Part shown: piece after piece, positions 41,241-50,212 of the stretch | Layout of the letters: each line of letters starts with the position of its first letter | How positions within the stretch are numbered: position 1 is the stretch's first letter | DNA from: Erythrobacter ani | GTDB taxonomy: Bacteria; Pseudomonadota; Alphaproteobacteria; Sphingomonadales; Sphingomonadaceae | Length of the DNA: 64,000 nt | Assembly (NCBI RefSeq): GCF_019204025.1 | Contig: NZ_JAGSPB010000001.1 | Coordinates: forward strand, 1,178,001 to 1,242,000 | Direction of reading: 5' to 3' | Translations under genes and position numbers: made by a program | Notes under the pieces: model-generated | Seen by the model: the letters and a program-made list of their open reading frames with translations, nothing else | Databases searched by the model: none | Told to the model about the DNA's origin: nothing

Positions 41241-41659
41241 CAGTCTGGCTCCTCTGCAGGGTTGTATTCGGCAACGATTTCGAACGCGCGTTTTGTGTAG
41301 ACCCACTGGCCGGCGCGCTTTTCAAGCTCGTCGGTATAGAGCCCTCCGATCATTCGGGTGGAGCCGTCTTTGCCTTTCAGCACTTCCTGTGTCTGCACCC
41401 GCGAGGTGGCCTTGTCGCCATCGACTTCGATCGATGCCGGAACGCAGCTGAAGCTGACCGCCTCGAAATTGCTCATCGCACCAAGCCACATTTCGACGAT
41501 CGCCTCGCGGCCTTTGAGGTTCATGCCCATGAAGTCCCAGTCCGCATCGTCGGCCCAAACCGATCCCCATGTCTCGGCATCGAAGCGAACCACGCCGTCG
41601 CCGTAGACCTCGTGCAGTTCGCGAATTGCAAGGCGATCTTCCATCGGTCCTGTAAACAT
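41240..41659 (-). CDS. NTF2-fold (SnoaL-like) protein
   Basis: A 139-residue NTF2-like protein: EDRLAIRELHEVYGDGVVRF at residues 7-26, DADWDFMGMNLKGREAI near 38-54 and a terminal strand-helix WVYTKRAFEIVAEY. The Tyr and Asp of the dehydratase-type YxxxxxxxD pattern are present; the pocket His is not obvious. AGGAGAAG precedes the ATG at 41659. It leads the unit with the ABM and mobA genes, and is divergent from the SDR at 41793. Confidence 0.82.
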   Translation of the reverse strand: MFTGPMEDRLAIRELHEVYGDGVVRFDAETWGSVWADDADWDFMGMNLKGREAIVEMWLGAMSNFEAVSFSCVPASIEVDGDKATSRVQTQEVLKGKDGSTRMIGGLYTDELEKRAGQWVYTKRAFEIVAEYNPAEEPD

Positions 41660-41721
41660 GCGTGCTTCTCCTGTGTGCGTCGCTGCTCCTTTGCCGGTCC
41701 AACCGCCCGCGCGACAATGGA

Positions 41722-41729
41722 CACTTTTG
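41722..41729 (+). promoter_or_regulatory. CACTTTTG motif, 71 bases before the SDR start
   Basis: In the context GGACACTTTTGGG. The 10-mer GACACTTTTG is identical to that at 39311-39320. Confidence 0.35.
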
Positions 41730-41792
41730 GGAAGGGTGGAGGTGCATGACCTTGCGTAAGGTGTCAGCACGAAATCATCGAGAGGACAGGAC

Positions 41793-42605
41793 ATGGGCCA
41801 GCTTGAAGGCAAAAAGGCAGTGGTGCTGGGCGCAGCATCGAAGGACAATATCGGGCAGACCATCGCGCGGCTGTTCGCCTCGGAAGGGGCCACCGTTCTG
41901 GTCGCGGGACGCCACGAAGATCCGCTGGCCGAGCTCGCCGAGGAGATCGGCGGGCATTACGGATTGTGCGACATCACCGATAACGGTCAGGTCCATGACC
42001 TCGCAAAGAAAGCAGTGAGCGACATGGGACGCGTCGATGCCGCAGTGAACTGCACCGGCTGGGCGCTGCTCGCCAACTTGCTCGAGACGACGGAGGAAGA
42101 CCTCGACAAGATCACCGACCTGCATTTCAAGGGCACACACCACTTCCTCCAGGCCTTCGTGAAAGTCATGAGTGAACAGGACCCGACTGGCGGTTCGATC
42201 ATCACGCTGTCCTCGGCCACGACCAAGGCTCTCATCAACAATCACGCTGCCTATATCGGCACTAAGCGCGGAACCGAGGCGCTGATTGAATGCGTTGCCA
42301 ACGATTTCGGGCATCTCGGTATCAAGGCGAACACGGTGTCGCCTGCGTTCACCGAAAGCCCCATGACGGCAGACAGCTTTCACGTACCGGGGCTTGTCGA
42401 TGCATTTCTTCCGAAATACCCGCTCGGGCGGCTCAACACTGCGGACGACGTCGCGCAGGCATGTGCGTGGCTATGCAGCGACAGAGCCTTCCTGACCGGA
42501 CAGCATATCCAGCCCAATGGCGGCCTGACCCTGCGCGGCAATCCTCAGGCAAAGGATATCGAGGCATCGGTCGGCGCGGCGATGGCTGAACAGAACGAGG
42601 GCTGA
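41793..42605 (+). CDS. SDR-family oxidoreductase (enoyl-reductase-like subgroup)
   Basis: A 270-residue SDR. The N-terminus VVLGAASKDNIGQTIARLF has the looser glycine motif seen in FabI-like and related SDRs. NCTGW replaces NNAG near residue 86. The active site is LSSATTKAL...YIGTK (Ser, Tyr, Lys in register). It ends TGQHIQPNGGLTLRGNPQA with an extra 15-residue tail. It is probably a hydroxy/keto dehydrogenase. It converges on the next SDR with a 6-base gap. Confidence 0.87.
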   Translation: MGQLEGKKAVVLGAASKDNIGQTIARLFASEGATVLVAGRHEDPLAELAEEIGGHYGLCDITDNGQVHDLAKKAVSDMGRVDAAVNCTGWALLANLLETTEEDLDKITDLHFKGTHHFLQAFVKVMSEQDPTGGSIITLSSATTKALINNHAAYIGTKRGTEALIECVANDFGHLGIKANTVSPAFTESPMTADSFHVPGLVDAFLPKYPLGRLNTADDVAQACAWLCSDRAFLTGQHIQPNGGLTLRGNPQAKDIEASVGAAMAEQNEG

Positions 42606-42611
42606 CGCCGC

Positions 42612-43388
42612 TCAGAACTGAGCGGTTCCGCCATCGACGCTTATCATCGCGCCGGTTATCCCCGCGCCTTCCTTACTCGCGAGGAGCAGCGCGACCGCGG
42701 CGATTTCCTCGACCGTATTGGGCCGCTTGATCGCGGATTCCTGAGCGAACATCGTTATCATCTCGTCGAACTCCATGCCCATCGCCTTGGCCGTGGCGGG
42801 TCCGTTGTTCTTGATGATATCGGTCACGACCAGACCGGGGCAGATAGAGTTGACTGTCACACCGGCCTCGCCGACTTCGCGTGCCAGAGACTTGGTCATG
42901 CCATTCACCGCGTGCTTGGCGGCGGTGTAGGCGGTGAAGACCGGCTTGCCATGCTTGCCTTCCATGGACGACATGTTGATGATCCGCCCGTCGCCCTTCT
43001 CGAGCATCGGCTTGAGCGCCCGGCGCGTGGCCCAGAACGTCGAATACACGTTCCACTTCATTGCTTCATCGAATGCTTCGTCCGAAAGCTGCACCATCGG
43101 CTGCAAATCGCCCGCTCCGCCGGCATTGTTGACGAGGATGTCCAGCGCGCCGAAATGCTCTGCGGTCTGGTCGATAAAGCCTTCGACATCGGACTGATTC
43201 ATGACATCGCCCGCGATGAAGATCGCGCGGTCGCCCACACCAAGTTCGTCCAGAACCTTCGCCCCTTTATCCGCATTACGTGCGAAGAGCGCCACCTTGG
43301 CCCCTTCCGCAAGGAACGCCTCCGCAATGCCGCGTCCCAGTCCCGCCGTGCCGCCCGTGATTGCTGCGACTTTGCCTTCGAGTTTCAT
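42612..43388 (-). CDS. SDR-family oxidoreductase
   Basis: A 258-residue classical SDR with TGGTAGLG (residues 12-19), NNAGG near 88, active site MSSMEGKHG...YTAAK and the C-terminal TGAMISVDGGTAQF. All catalytic residues are in register. It is divergent from the KstD-like gene at 43492, so both may share a control region; CCAAAATGAGG at about 43443 is a one-mismatch relative of the CACTTTTG core in the orientation of this gene. Confidence 0.88.
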   Translation of the reverse strand: MKLEGKVAAITGGTAGLGRGIAEAFLAEGAKVALFARNADKGAKVLDELGVGDRAIFIAGDVMNQSDVEGFIDQTAEHFGALDILVNNAGGAGDLQPMVQLSDEAFDEAMKWNVYSTFWATRRALKPMLEKGDGRIINMSSMEGKHGKPVFTAYTAAKHAVNGMTKSLAREVGEAGVTVNSICPGLVVTDIIKNNGPATAKAMGMEFDEMITMFAQESAIKRPNTVEEIAAVALLLASKEGAGITGAMISVDGGTAQF

Positions 43389-43491
43389 TGCGTTTCTCCC
43401 TTTGCAGCCTGCCTAGCGAGGCGAAGAGCAACGCGCACCTTGCCAAAATGAGGGATTGCCGGGTGCAGTCCGCCGCGCCTCTATACGCGTC

Positions 43492-45111
43492 ATGAGCGAT
43501 GTAGATGTGATCGTCCTGGGCTGCGGCCCGGCGGGTATGACCGCGGCGCTGGCCGCACATGAGGCGGGCGCGAGCGTCGCGCTGATCGAGCGGTTCGACC
43601 GCGTCGGGGGAACCGGAGCGGTTTCGGGCGGAGTCATCTGGGTGGCGGACAATCCGCGTCAGCGTGCAGCGGGCATGGAGGACAGCCGCGAGGAAGCGCT
43701 CGCCTATTTTCGCAGCCTGGACCACGGCGATCTCGTCGATGAGACGCTCGAGGCATTTGTCGATTCCGGTCCGGAGGCGCTTGCTTTCCTCGAAGAAGCG
43801 GGGGCGCTGAAGGTCGCGCTGCTTGATGGCTACCCTGATTATTATCTCGACCGGCCCGGCGCAAAGCCCGAAGGCGGGCGGGCGCTCGACCACGATCTGT
43901 TCGCGCTGGGCGAGCTGGGCGAATGGGCCGGGCGCATCACCGCCATCGAAGAGCCCAAGCCGATGATGCTCCGCGAGACGCCTCTTGGCGGCGGGACGGG
44001 CGTCGTGCCGCCCGATGAATTGCAGCGACGCATGGCGAACAATGAGCGCGGTTTCGGCCAGGCCATGATCGGCAGGCTGCTAAAGGCGTGCCTTGATCGG
44101 GGGATCGAGCCGATCCTGAATGTCGAAACGCACCGGTTGGTGAAAGACGGGGGCAGAGTGACCGGGATCGAGGGTGCGCGCGGCGGCGAACCTTATAGCC
44201 TCGTTGCGCGCAGCGCGGTCATTATCACGACCGGCGGGTTCGAATGGGATGAAGACCAGCGGCAGACTTTCCTGCGTGGCCCGATGGATGCGCCCGCCAG
44301 CCCGCCGACCGCGCGCGGGGAAGGGTTGGCGCTGGCAATGGAAAGCGGCGCGAAGCTCGGAAACATGACGCAAGGCTGGTGGGCACCGACCCTCACCGTG
44401 CCGGACGCGCCGTGGCCCGGCGGGGAGGAACGCGCGCTTCCGGTGCTCATCGAACGGACTGTCCCGCACTCGCTGATGGTCAACCGCGCCGGAATGCGTT
44501 TCTGTAACGAGGCGGCGAACTACTCGGCGCTCGCCGGGGCGTTTCACCAATTCGATCCGCAGACCTATGATTATCCGAACCTCCCAGCGTGGCTGATCTT
44601 CGATGAGAACTATATCGAGCGTTACCCGATCGGCCCGCGTCTGCCGGGACAACCGGTGCCCGATTGGGTGACACGCGCGGACACCCCGTCGGAGCTGGCG
44701 GCGACGTTCGGTATTTCGGCGGACTCGCTCGAGAGCACGGTCACTCGTTTCAATACGCATGCCGATGCCGGCACCGATCCCGATTTCGCGCGCGGCACGT
44801 CCGCGTATGACCACTTCTACGGCGATCGCAGCCGGGAAGGGGCCGCAGTGACGCTCGGCAAAGTGGAGCGCCCACCCTTCTATGCTGTTGAAATCCGCAT
44901 GGGTCTACTCGGCACGAATGGCGGCGCCCGCACCGATGCGCAGGCGCGTATCCTCGGACACGATGGCGAGCCCATCGCAGGCCTGTACGGGGCAGGCAAT
45001 GCGATCGCCTGCCCGACCGGTGGCATTTATGCTGGCGCGGGCGGCACCCTCGGCCCCGCGCTAACGTTCGGATATATCGCAGGGCGGAGTGCGGCGCGGG
45101 CGAACGCGTAA
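43492..45111 (+). CDS. FAD-dependent dehydrogenase of the 3-ketosteroid delta1-dehydrogenase/fumarate-reductase family
   Basis: A 539-residue flavoprotein of the FAD_binding_2 family. The dinucleotide motif is VLGCGPAGMTAALAAHEAG (residues 8-26), and VGGTGAVSGGVIWV follows near 40. The C-terminal block GLYGAGNAIACPTGG, then YAGAGGTLGPALTFGY, matches the KstD signature, including a Tyr in YxGxG that is catalytic in KstD enzymes. No haem or transmembrane segment is seen. KstD places a double bond in ring A of 3-keto steroids; related members act on other cyclic ketones. The start ATG at 43492 matches the motif position. Confidence 0.85.
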   Translation: MSDVDVIVLGCGPAGMTAALAAHEAGASVALIERFDRVGGTGAVSGGVIWVADNPRQRAAGMEDSREEALAYFRSLDHGDLVDETLEAFVDSGPEALAFLEEAGALKVALLDGYPDYYLDRPGAKPEGGRALDHDLFALGELGEWAGRITAIEEPKPMMLRETPLGGGTGVVPPDELQRRMANNERGFGQAMIGRLLKACLDRGIEPILNVETHRLVKDGGRVTGIEGARGGEPYSLVARSAVIITTGGFEWDEDQRQTFLRGPMDAPASPPTARGEGLALAMESGAKLGNMTQGWWAPTLTVPDAPWPGGEERALPVLIERTVPHSLMVNRAGMRFCNEAANYSALAGAFHQFDPQTYDYPNLPAWLIFDENYIERYPIGPRLPGQPVPDWVTRADTPSELAATFGISADSLESTVTRFNTHADAGTDPDFARGTSAYDHFYGDRSREGAAVTLGKVERPPFYAVEIRMGLLGTNGGARTDAQARILGHDGEPIAGLYGAGNAIACPTGGIYAGAGGTLGPALTFGYIAGRSAARANA

Positions 45112-45112
45112 T

Positions 45113-46390
45113 CTAAGGCTTCTTGGGCTCGAATTCGATGTGCAGTTCCTTGAGCGAGCGCAGCAGGAAATGCGGGTGGTAGGTGAAGTCGTTCTTTCCT
45201 TCTGCAAACCACATATCCTCGAACCGGTCGACTACCGCGGTGAACCCCCAAGTCAGTTCTCGTCGGGCCAGAGGTGCGCCAAGGCAGTGGTGCGTCCCAG
45301 AGCCGAAACCCATATGCGAGCCAGCCTTGGGTCGCTCCAGATTGAGTTCCTCGGGACATTCGAATGCGCGCTCATCGCGGTTCGCGGCGGCAAAGCGGAT
45401 ATTGATCATCGCTCCCGCCGGTATGGTCACGCCCGCAAGCTCTGTATCCTCGTTCACGAACCGCATCAGTGATTGCACGGGGCTCTCTAGCCGAACGACC
45501 TCTTCAACGAAGGTCTTCATGTATTTGTCCGGATCGGACTTGAGCTGCCGCCAGACGTCCTTGTTCTCGATCAGCAGCTTCATTCCCCCTGCAAGGGCGT
45601 TCGTCGTCGTTTCGCTTCCACCGACAAAGGTATCGGCCATCATTTCCGCGTGCAGTTCGTTGTCGTTGAGAGGGCGCCCCCATTCGTCGATCACGGTATT
45701 GACCAGAACGCTGATGAGGCTGCCGTCGGGATTGTCCCGCAGCTTCTCGAAGATCGGCTGGAAGTAATGCTGCGCCTCGATCTCGCGGTCGACCATTTCC
45801 ATGTGGCGATCTTCGGGCAGCATGAGCGAGATGCGGTGGAAGAAGGCATCGGTCCAACCCTTGATCCGCCACATGTCCTCGCGCTTCGCACCCATCTGCT
45901 CGCCGATGATGAACAGCGGAAGCGGCACGCAGAACTGCTTGACCCATTCGCAATGCCCGCCATCGATAAAGCCATCGATCAGTTCATATGCGAGCCCTTC
46001 GACCTGATGGTCGATCTCCTTGATCTTCGACGGTTTGAACGCCTGGTTGAACATGGCGCGCATCTGCTTGTGGTTTGGATCATCGCGGCCATTCAGCGTT
46101 GGCGCGGGCAGCCAGCCATTCTCCGAAAAGCGCGCCATCACCTTATGTGCACGATCTATGTCGCCGGCACTGGCACGAAACTGGCTATCGGCTGCGGAGC
46201 TGGGAAAGCGTTCGGGATCAAGCAGCACCTCCCGGACATGCTCGTACCGGCTGACGACATACATATCGGTGCCGGGAATATGATAGACCGGTGCGTCGTC
46301 GCGCAACATCTTGTACGCATCGTATGGGCATTGCTGCGTCGCGGGATCGAACAGATCGATTTTCAGATCATCATTGGCGGCGGTGGCCAT
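45113..46390 (-). CDS. Cytochrome P450
   Basis: A 425-residue soluble P450. The I-helix motif is GGSETTT (257-263), ExxR is EVVR near 297-300 and the haem loop is FGSGTHHCLG with Cys 369. The Gly in place of the usual Ala before GSETT is common. The ATG at 46390 follows GGGGAGG. It converges on the KstD-like gene with a one-base gap and is divergent from an NTF2-fold gene. It does not closely resemble the P450 at 33597, so it probably acts on another position or compound. Confidence 0.95.
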   Translation of the reverse strand: MATAANDDLKIDLFDPATQQCPYDAYKMLRDDAPVYHIPGTDMYVVSRYEHVREVLLDPERFPSSAADSQFRASAGDIDRAHKVMARFSENGWLPAPTLNGRDDPNHKQMRAMFNQAFKPSKIKEIDHQVEGLAYELIDGFIDGGHCEWVKQFCVPLPLFIIGEQMGAKREDMWRIKGWTDAFFHRISLMLPEDRHMEMVDREIEAQHYFQPIFEKLRDNPDGSLISVLVNTVIDEWGRPLNDNELHAEMMADTFVGGSETTTNALAGGMKLLIENKDVWRQLKSDPDKYMKTFVEEVVRLESPVQSLMRFVNEDTELAGVTIPAGAMINIRFAAANRDERAFECPEELNLERPKAGSHMGFGSGTHHCLGAPLARRELTWGFTAVVDRFEDMWFAEGKNDFTYHPHFLLRSLKELHIEFEPKKP

Positions 46391-46478
46391 CCATTCCTCC
46401 CCAAACTGCTTATGGTATTTGCGGCATCGTCGCCGCGATAGTGTGCGCTTACAATTGGCGGATTGGAGAGGGTGCAAT

Positions 46479-47003
46479 ATGGAACCGGCGCTTCAGCAAT
46501 TGATCGACAGGCAGGCGATTGGTGATGTGATCCAGCGCTATGCGCGGACGCTCGATTGGCTGGACGATGAGGGGCAGGCGGGTTGCTATTGGCCCGACGC
46601 CGAGGTCGACTACGGGTTTTACAAAGGCCGCGCGGACCAGTTCTTGCCGATAGTCATGGAGGTGGAACGGGCGTCGGATCGCCGCTGGCACATGCTGTCG
46701 CAGCCGCTGATCCGGTTTCATTCGGCCAAAAGCGCGAGCAGCGAATGCTACGGGATATTCGCCGGGGCCAAGCGACAGGACGATGGCAAGCTTGCAGGCA
46801 AACTGTTCGGAGGTCGTTACCTCGACGAATGGGAGAAGCGCACCGAGGGCCATGGCGAGGAGTGGCGCATTTCGGGGCGGACATATCTGCTTGACTGGCA
46901 GAGCGACCTCACGGACCAGCCGGAGTTCGAACCCGATCCGGAGTTCCCGCTGCCGACGGCGCGTATCGATAAGAGCGACCACCCGCTTTATCGCCCGCTC
47001 TAG
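46479..47003 (+). CDS. NTF2-fold (SnoaL_4-like) protein, possible dehydratase
   Basis: A 174-residue protein: LQQLIDRQAIGDVIQRYART near residues 5-24, LDWLDDEGQAGCYWPDAEVD following, then GRADQF. Its pattern Tyr, Asp and a later His (WHMLSQPLIRFH) is that of bile-acid 7-alpha-dehydratases and scytalone dehydratase, which share this fold. This is a resemblance of layout, not proof of activity. The ATG at 46479 follows GGAGAGG; the leader is nearly the same as that at 24073-24085. Confidence 0.8.
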   Translation: MEPALQQLIDRQAIGDVIQRYARTLDWLDDEGQAGCYWPDAEVDYGFYKGRADQFLPIVMEVERASDRRWHMLSQPLIRFHSAKSASSECYGIFAGAKRQDDGKLAGKLFGGRYLDEWEKRTEGHGEEWRISGRTYLLDWQSDLTDQPEFEPDPEFPLPTARIDKSDHPLYRPL

Positions 47004-47008
47004 CGTGA

Positions 47009-47362
47009 TTATTCCTCGGCGGGCGGGTCCATGTAATCGCGGTAATAGGTGAGCTGGCCGTCCGCGACTTTGTAGATACCGACGCCGCCGCGCGATCCTT
47101 CGGGTGAATGCATCGTCCAGCGCGCCCACACGGCGTGATTATCCCCGCAGATCTCATCGACGGTGAAGTTAATCTGGCGGGCGCCCACCTCCTTAACCAT
47201 CGTGGTCATGAATTCCAGAATAGCGCCGCGCCCTTCGTATCGACCCCAGACCGGGTCTTCGAGCAGGGCGTCCTCGGCGAAAAGCGGTGCCAGTTTCGTG
47301 TAGTCCCCTTCGTCCTGGATTTTCCAGAATTGCTCGATCACTCGCTGCGCTTCGCCTGCCAT
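47009..47362 (-). CDS. NTF2-fold (SnoaL-like) protein
   Basis: A 117-residue NTF2-like protein: RVIEQFWKIQDEGDYTKLAPLF at 6-27, LEDPVWGRYEGRGAILEFM near 34-52 and the closing strand GVGIYKVADGQLTYYRDYMD. It resembles ketosteroid-isomerase-type small NTF2 proteins in length, but the catalytic Asp/Tyr cannot be fixed by eye. It converges on the previous NTF2-fold gene with a 5-base gap. Confidence 0.82.
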   Translation of the reverse strand: MAGEAQRVIEQFWKIQDEGDYTKLAPLFAEDALLEDPVWGRYEGRGAILEFMTTMVKEVGARQINFTVDEICGDNHAVWARWTMHSPEGSRGGVGIYKVADGQLTYYRDYMDPPAEE

Positions 47363-47484
47363 GGTATTCTCCGTGTTCGTTCATGCAATCATGCCACGCA
47401 GGCAGTATTGGACCCCCTGCGAAAATGGCGAGGGCCAGGGCGAGTGAGAAAGGGTGTATAGTGCAGCGCACAGGAGGCGCGACC

Positions 47485-48018
47485 ATGTCGACCACACCCC
47501 GAGTTTCTTCCGCGATCGCCGGAGAGCCGGCGCATTTCGGATCGGTGCTTGCACATCATCCTGTGCTCGCAGAGCGGTTCATGCATCTTTACGGACAGTT
47601 CTGGGACAGCGATGTGCTGTCTGCGCGGCTCAAAGAGGTCGCGCGGATGCGCAATGCGCGCGTCACCGAATGCGGGTTCTGCCGCAATGTCCGATTCGAC
47701 AAGGCCGTGGGGCAGGGCTTGAACGAAACCATCGTCGCCGACATCACCGACGGTTACGAAACATCGGACAAACTGAGCGATGCGGAAAAGGCAGTTCTGA
47801 AGTTCACCGACGCGCTGATCCACGATCCAGAGCTTCTGACCGGCGATGCAAGGGCTGCGCTCACCCGGCATCTCTCGCCTGCGCAGATTGCAGAACTCGG
47901 GCTAGGCATCACTTTATTTCTGGCGCTGGCCAAGGCGCTCATCACGATGGGGCTGGAGCCAGAGCAGATGGGGCGGACCGAGTTGCCTACCCCAGCGCCA
48001 GCTGCAGCCCCGTCATGA
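47485..48018 (+). CDS. Carboxymuconolactone decarboxylase-fold (AhpD-like) protein
   Basis: A 177-residue all-helical CMD-domain protein. The redox/metal-type motif is ECGFCRNVR, with CxxC at about residues 63-66. AhpD-like members use this pair as a thiol reductant; gamma-carboxymuconolactone decarboxylases lack it. GGAGG lies 8 bases before the ATG at 47485, so the GTG at 47461 is not needed. It is coupled to a second CMD-like gene by a 4-base overlap. Confidence 0.85.
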   Translation: MSTTPRVSSAIAGEPAHFGSVLAHHPVLAERFMHLYGQFWDSDVLSARLKEVARMRNARVTECGFCRNVRFDKAVGQGLNETIVADITDGYETSDKLSDAEKAVLKFTDALIHDPELLTGDARAALTRHLSPAQIAELGLGITLFLALAKALITMGLEPEQMGRTELPTPAPAAAPS

Positions 48019-48521
48019 GCTGGCTGGAGCAGGCACCTGGAGCGCGCTCGCCGGCCGAAGGATATTTCGGGCACCGCCCCGACCTTATGCGCGAATTCAA
48101 GAGCTTTTATGGAGCGCTGTGGGACGAGGGATTGCTCGATCCAGCTCTGCTCGAAATGATCCGCCTCATCATCGCTCAGGTGCACAAATGCGAGGCCGAA
48201 CTGGCTATCCGCCACGAAGCAAGTGGCCTTTCTGACGAGAAACGCGCCGCGCTCGGCGATTGGCGATCAAGCGATCTTTTCACCCAGAGCGAGCGTGCCT
48301 GCCTCGCCTATGCGGAGCGCATCCCGTTCGAACATACGGCGATAACCGACGCCGAGGCCGATGCGGTCAAAACTGCGCTAGGCGAGCCCGGCTATGTCGC
48401 GTTCTCCGTGGCGGCCAGCCTGTTCGACGCGATGTGCCGGGTGCGAATGGTTATGGATTTCGAATCCGCGCAGGGCGATGCGCTGCATCCGCCGGCTTCG
48501 GCAAAGGGCGTATTGCGTTGA
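48015..48521 (+). CDS. Carboxymuconolactone decarboxylase-fold protein with incomplete CxxC
   Basis: A 168-residue CMD-like protein: GYFGHRPDLMREFKSFYGALW near residues 17-37 and LIIAQVHKCEAELAIRHEAS near 52-71. Only one Cys of the CxxC pair remains (CEAE). The rest of the helical domain is intact. It is probably a partner of the preceding complete paralogue, perhaps in a hetero-oligomer. The start ATG lies within the stop of the preceding gene. Confidence 0.8.
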   Translation: MSWLEQAPGARSPAEGYFGHRPDLMREFKSFYGALWDEGLLDPALLEMIRLIIAQVHKCEAELAIRHEASGLSDEKRAALGDWRSSDLFTQSERACLAYAERIPFEHTAITDAEADAVKTALGEPGYVAFSVAASLFDAMCRVRMVMDFESAQGDALHPPASAKGVLR

Positions 48522-48524
48522 CCC

Positions 48525-50108
48525 TCAATTTACCGCTCTGTCTTTCCCTTCCCAATAGGCTGCGCGCAATTCTCTCCTGAGAATCTTGCCTGAGGGATTG
48601 CGCGGCAGAGCTTCGATGAAGTCGACCGATTTGGGGCATTTGTAGCCCGCAATATGCTCACGGGCGTGTGCGATAACGTCCGCCTCGCTGAGATTCTGCC
48701 CTTCCTTGACCACGATGCAGGCTTTCACTTCTTCGCCCCACTTTTCCGACGGAATGCCGATGACGGCAACATCGGCGACCTTGGGATGGGCGTACAGGGC
48801 ATTTTCGACTTCGGCCGGATAGATGTTTTCCCCGCCGGATATGATCATGTCTTTCACCCGGTCGTGTATGTAGAGGTATCCGTCCTCGTCGAGATAGCCT
48901 GCATCCCCGGTGCGCAGCCAGCCATCCGCATCGATGGTCTCTTCCGTCGCTTCGGGCTTGTTCCAGTAGCGACTCATGTTCTTGGAAGATCGCGTGGCGA
49001 TTTCACCCACAGTACCGGCCGGGACTTCGTTTCCCGCCTCATCGATGATCTTCAGCTCGACTCCAGGCATCGGCGTACCGACGCTGCGCATTTTGGGAGA
49101 GCCTTCGGGAACGTGATCTTCCGGATCGAGCGCGACGATCGTGCCCGATGTCTCGGTCATGCCGTACATCTGCACGAAGCCGCAGCCGAGCACCTCCATG
49201 GCCTGTTTCATCAGTTCAAGCGGAATGGGCGAGGCGCCATAGGTTATGTATTTGAGGCGGCTGAAATCCACTTCCGAGACGCGTGGGTGATTGAGCAGGA
49301 TCTGGATCGCCGCCGGCACGAGAAAGATTTTGGAGATGTTGTAGTTGGCGATCAGGTCGAGCGCTTTGGTCGGATCGTATTCGGGCAGGACGATCGAATT
49401 CGTCCCGGCGACCATGGTGCCGATTCCGGTGCCCGTTCCGCTGATGTGAAAGCAAGGCATGGCGAGCAAGGTCACATCGCCTTCATGAGGTTCCTGCCAC
49501 TTGCGCATCTCGTCCTGATCGGCGGCGTTCCGGCTTGAGAGGATGGAACGGTGAGTCATCACCGCGCCTTTCGGTCTGCCGGTTGTGCCAGACGTATATA
49601 GCTGCAGGGCATCGTCATCGAGACCGACATCGGTCGTCACAGGTGTGGCGGGAAATCCATCGCGCCAAGTTCGGTAATCAGTCCCGGCATGATCCGGTGC
49701 GTCGATGCCGATGACCTGATCGACCTTTGGCGTTTCGCCGCGAACCTTGGCGAGAATGTCGGCGAACCCTTCGCCAACGAAAACGACCCGCGCCGCGCAA
49801 TCGGCGAGGATGTAAGCGATTTCGGGGGCCGCAAGACGCCAGTTTACGGGGGTCATGACCGCCCCGATCTTTGCCGCTCCGATCAAGGCTTCGAAATAGA
49901 GCGGATGGTTTTTGCCGAGAAACGAGACGCGCTCGCCTTTCTTTACGCCAAGCGCCTCCAAGGCATGGGCAACACGATTGCTGCCTTGGTTCAGCTCGGC
50001 GAAGCTGATGACTTCGTCGCCATATGTGAAAGCGGCGCTGTCTCCCTGCAATCGTGCGTGTTCGCGCACAATGTCACAGAAGGATTCGGCCTCTAAGATT
50101 GCTTCCAT
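48525..50108 (-). CDS. Acyl-CoA synthetase (AMP-forming)
   Basis: A 527-residue ANL ligase. Motifs are LYTSGTTGRPKGAVMTHRSIL near 168, MYGMTETSGTI near 313 and GGENIYPAEVENALYAHPKV near 422. The catalytic Lys is in LPRNPSGKILRRELR at the end. It is of fatty-acid/cyclohexanecarboxylate ligase length and has a complete A5 motif, unlike the ligase at 25605. It likely activates a second carboxylate of the pathway. It is divergent from the thioesterase gene. Confidence 0.9.
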   Translation of the reverse strand: MEAILEAESFCDIVREHARLQGDSAAFTYGDEVISFAELNQGSNRVAHALEALGVKKGERVSFLGKNHPLYFEALIGAAKIGAVMTPVNWRLAAPEIAYILADCAARVVFVGEGFADILAKVRGETPKVDQVIGIDAPDHAGTDYRTWRDGFPATPVTTDVGLDDDALQLYTSGTTGRPKGAVMTHRSILSSRNAADQDEMRKWQEPHEGDVTLLAMPCFHISGTGTGIGTMVAGTNSIVLPEYDPTKALDLIANYNISKIFLVPAAIQILLNHPRVSEVDFSRLKYITYGASPIPLELMKQAMEVLGCGFVQMYGMTETSGTIVALDPEDHVPEGSPKMRSVGTPMPGVELKIIDEAGNEVPAGTVGEIATRSSKNMSRYWNKPEATEETIDADGWLRTGDAGYLDEDGYLYIHDRVKDMIISGGENIYPAEVENALYAHPKVADVAVIGIPSEKWGEEVKACIVVKEGQNLSEADVIAHAREHIAGYKCPKSVDFIEALPRNPSGKILRRELRAAYWEGKDRAVN

Positions 50109-50212
50109 CGCGTGGTCCTGTCCCATTGACCTGAACGTAGGCGCACGCAGTCTGCGGGGGCATTGGCATAATTCATAGCGGCGCCGAGGGATCGCTCCGC
50201 TAGGATCATGCG

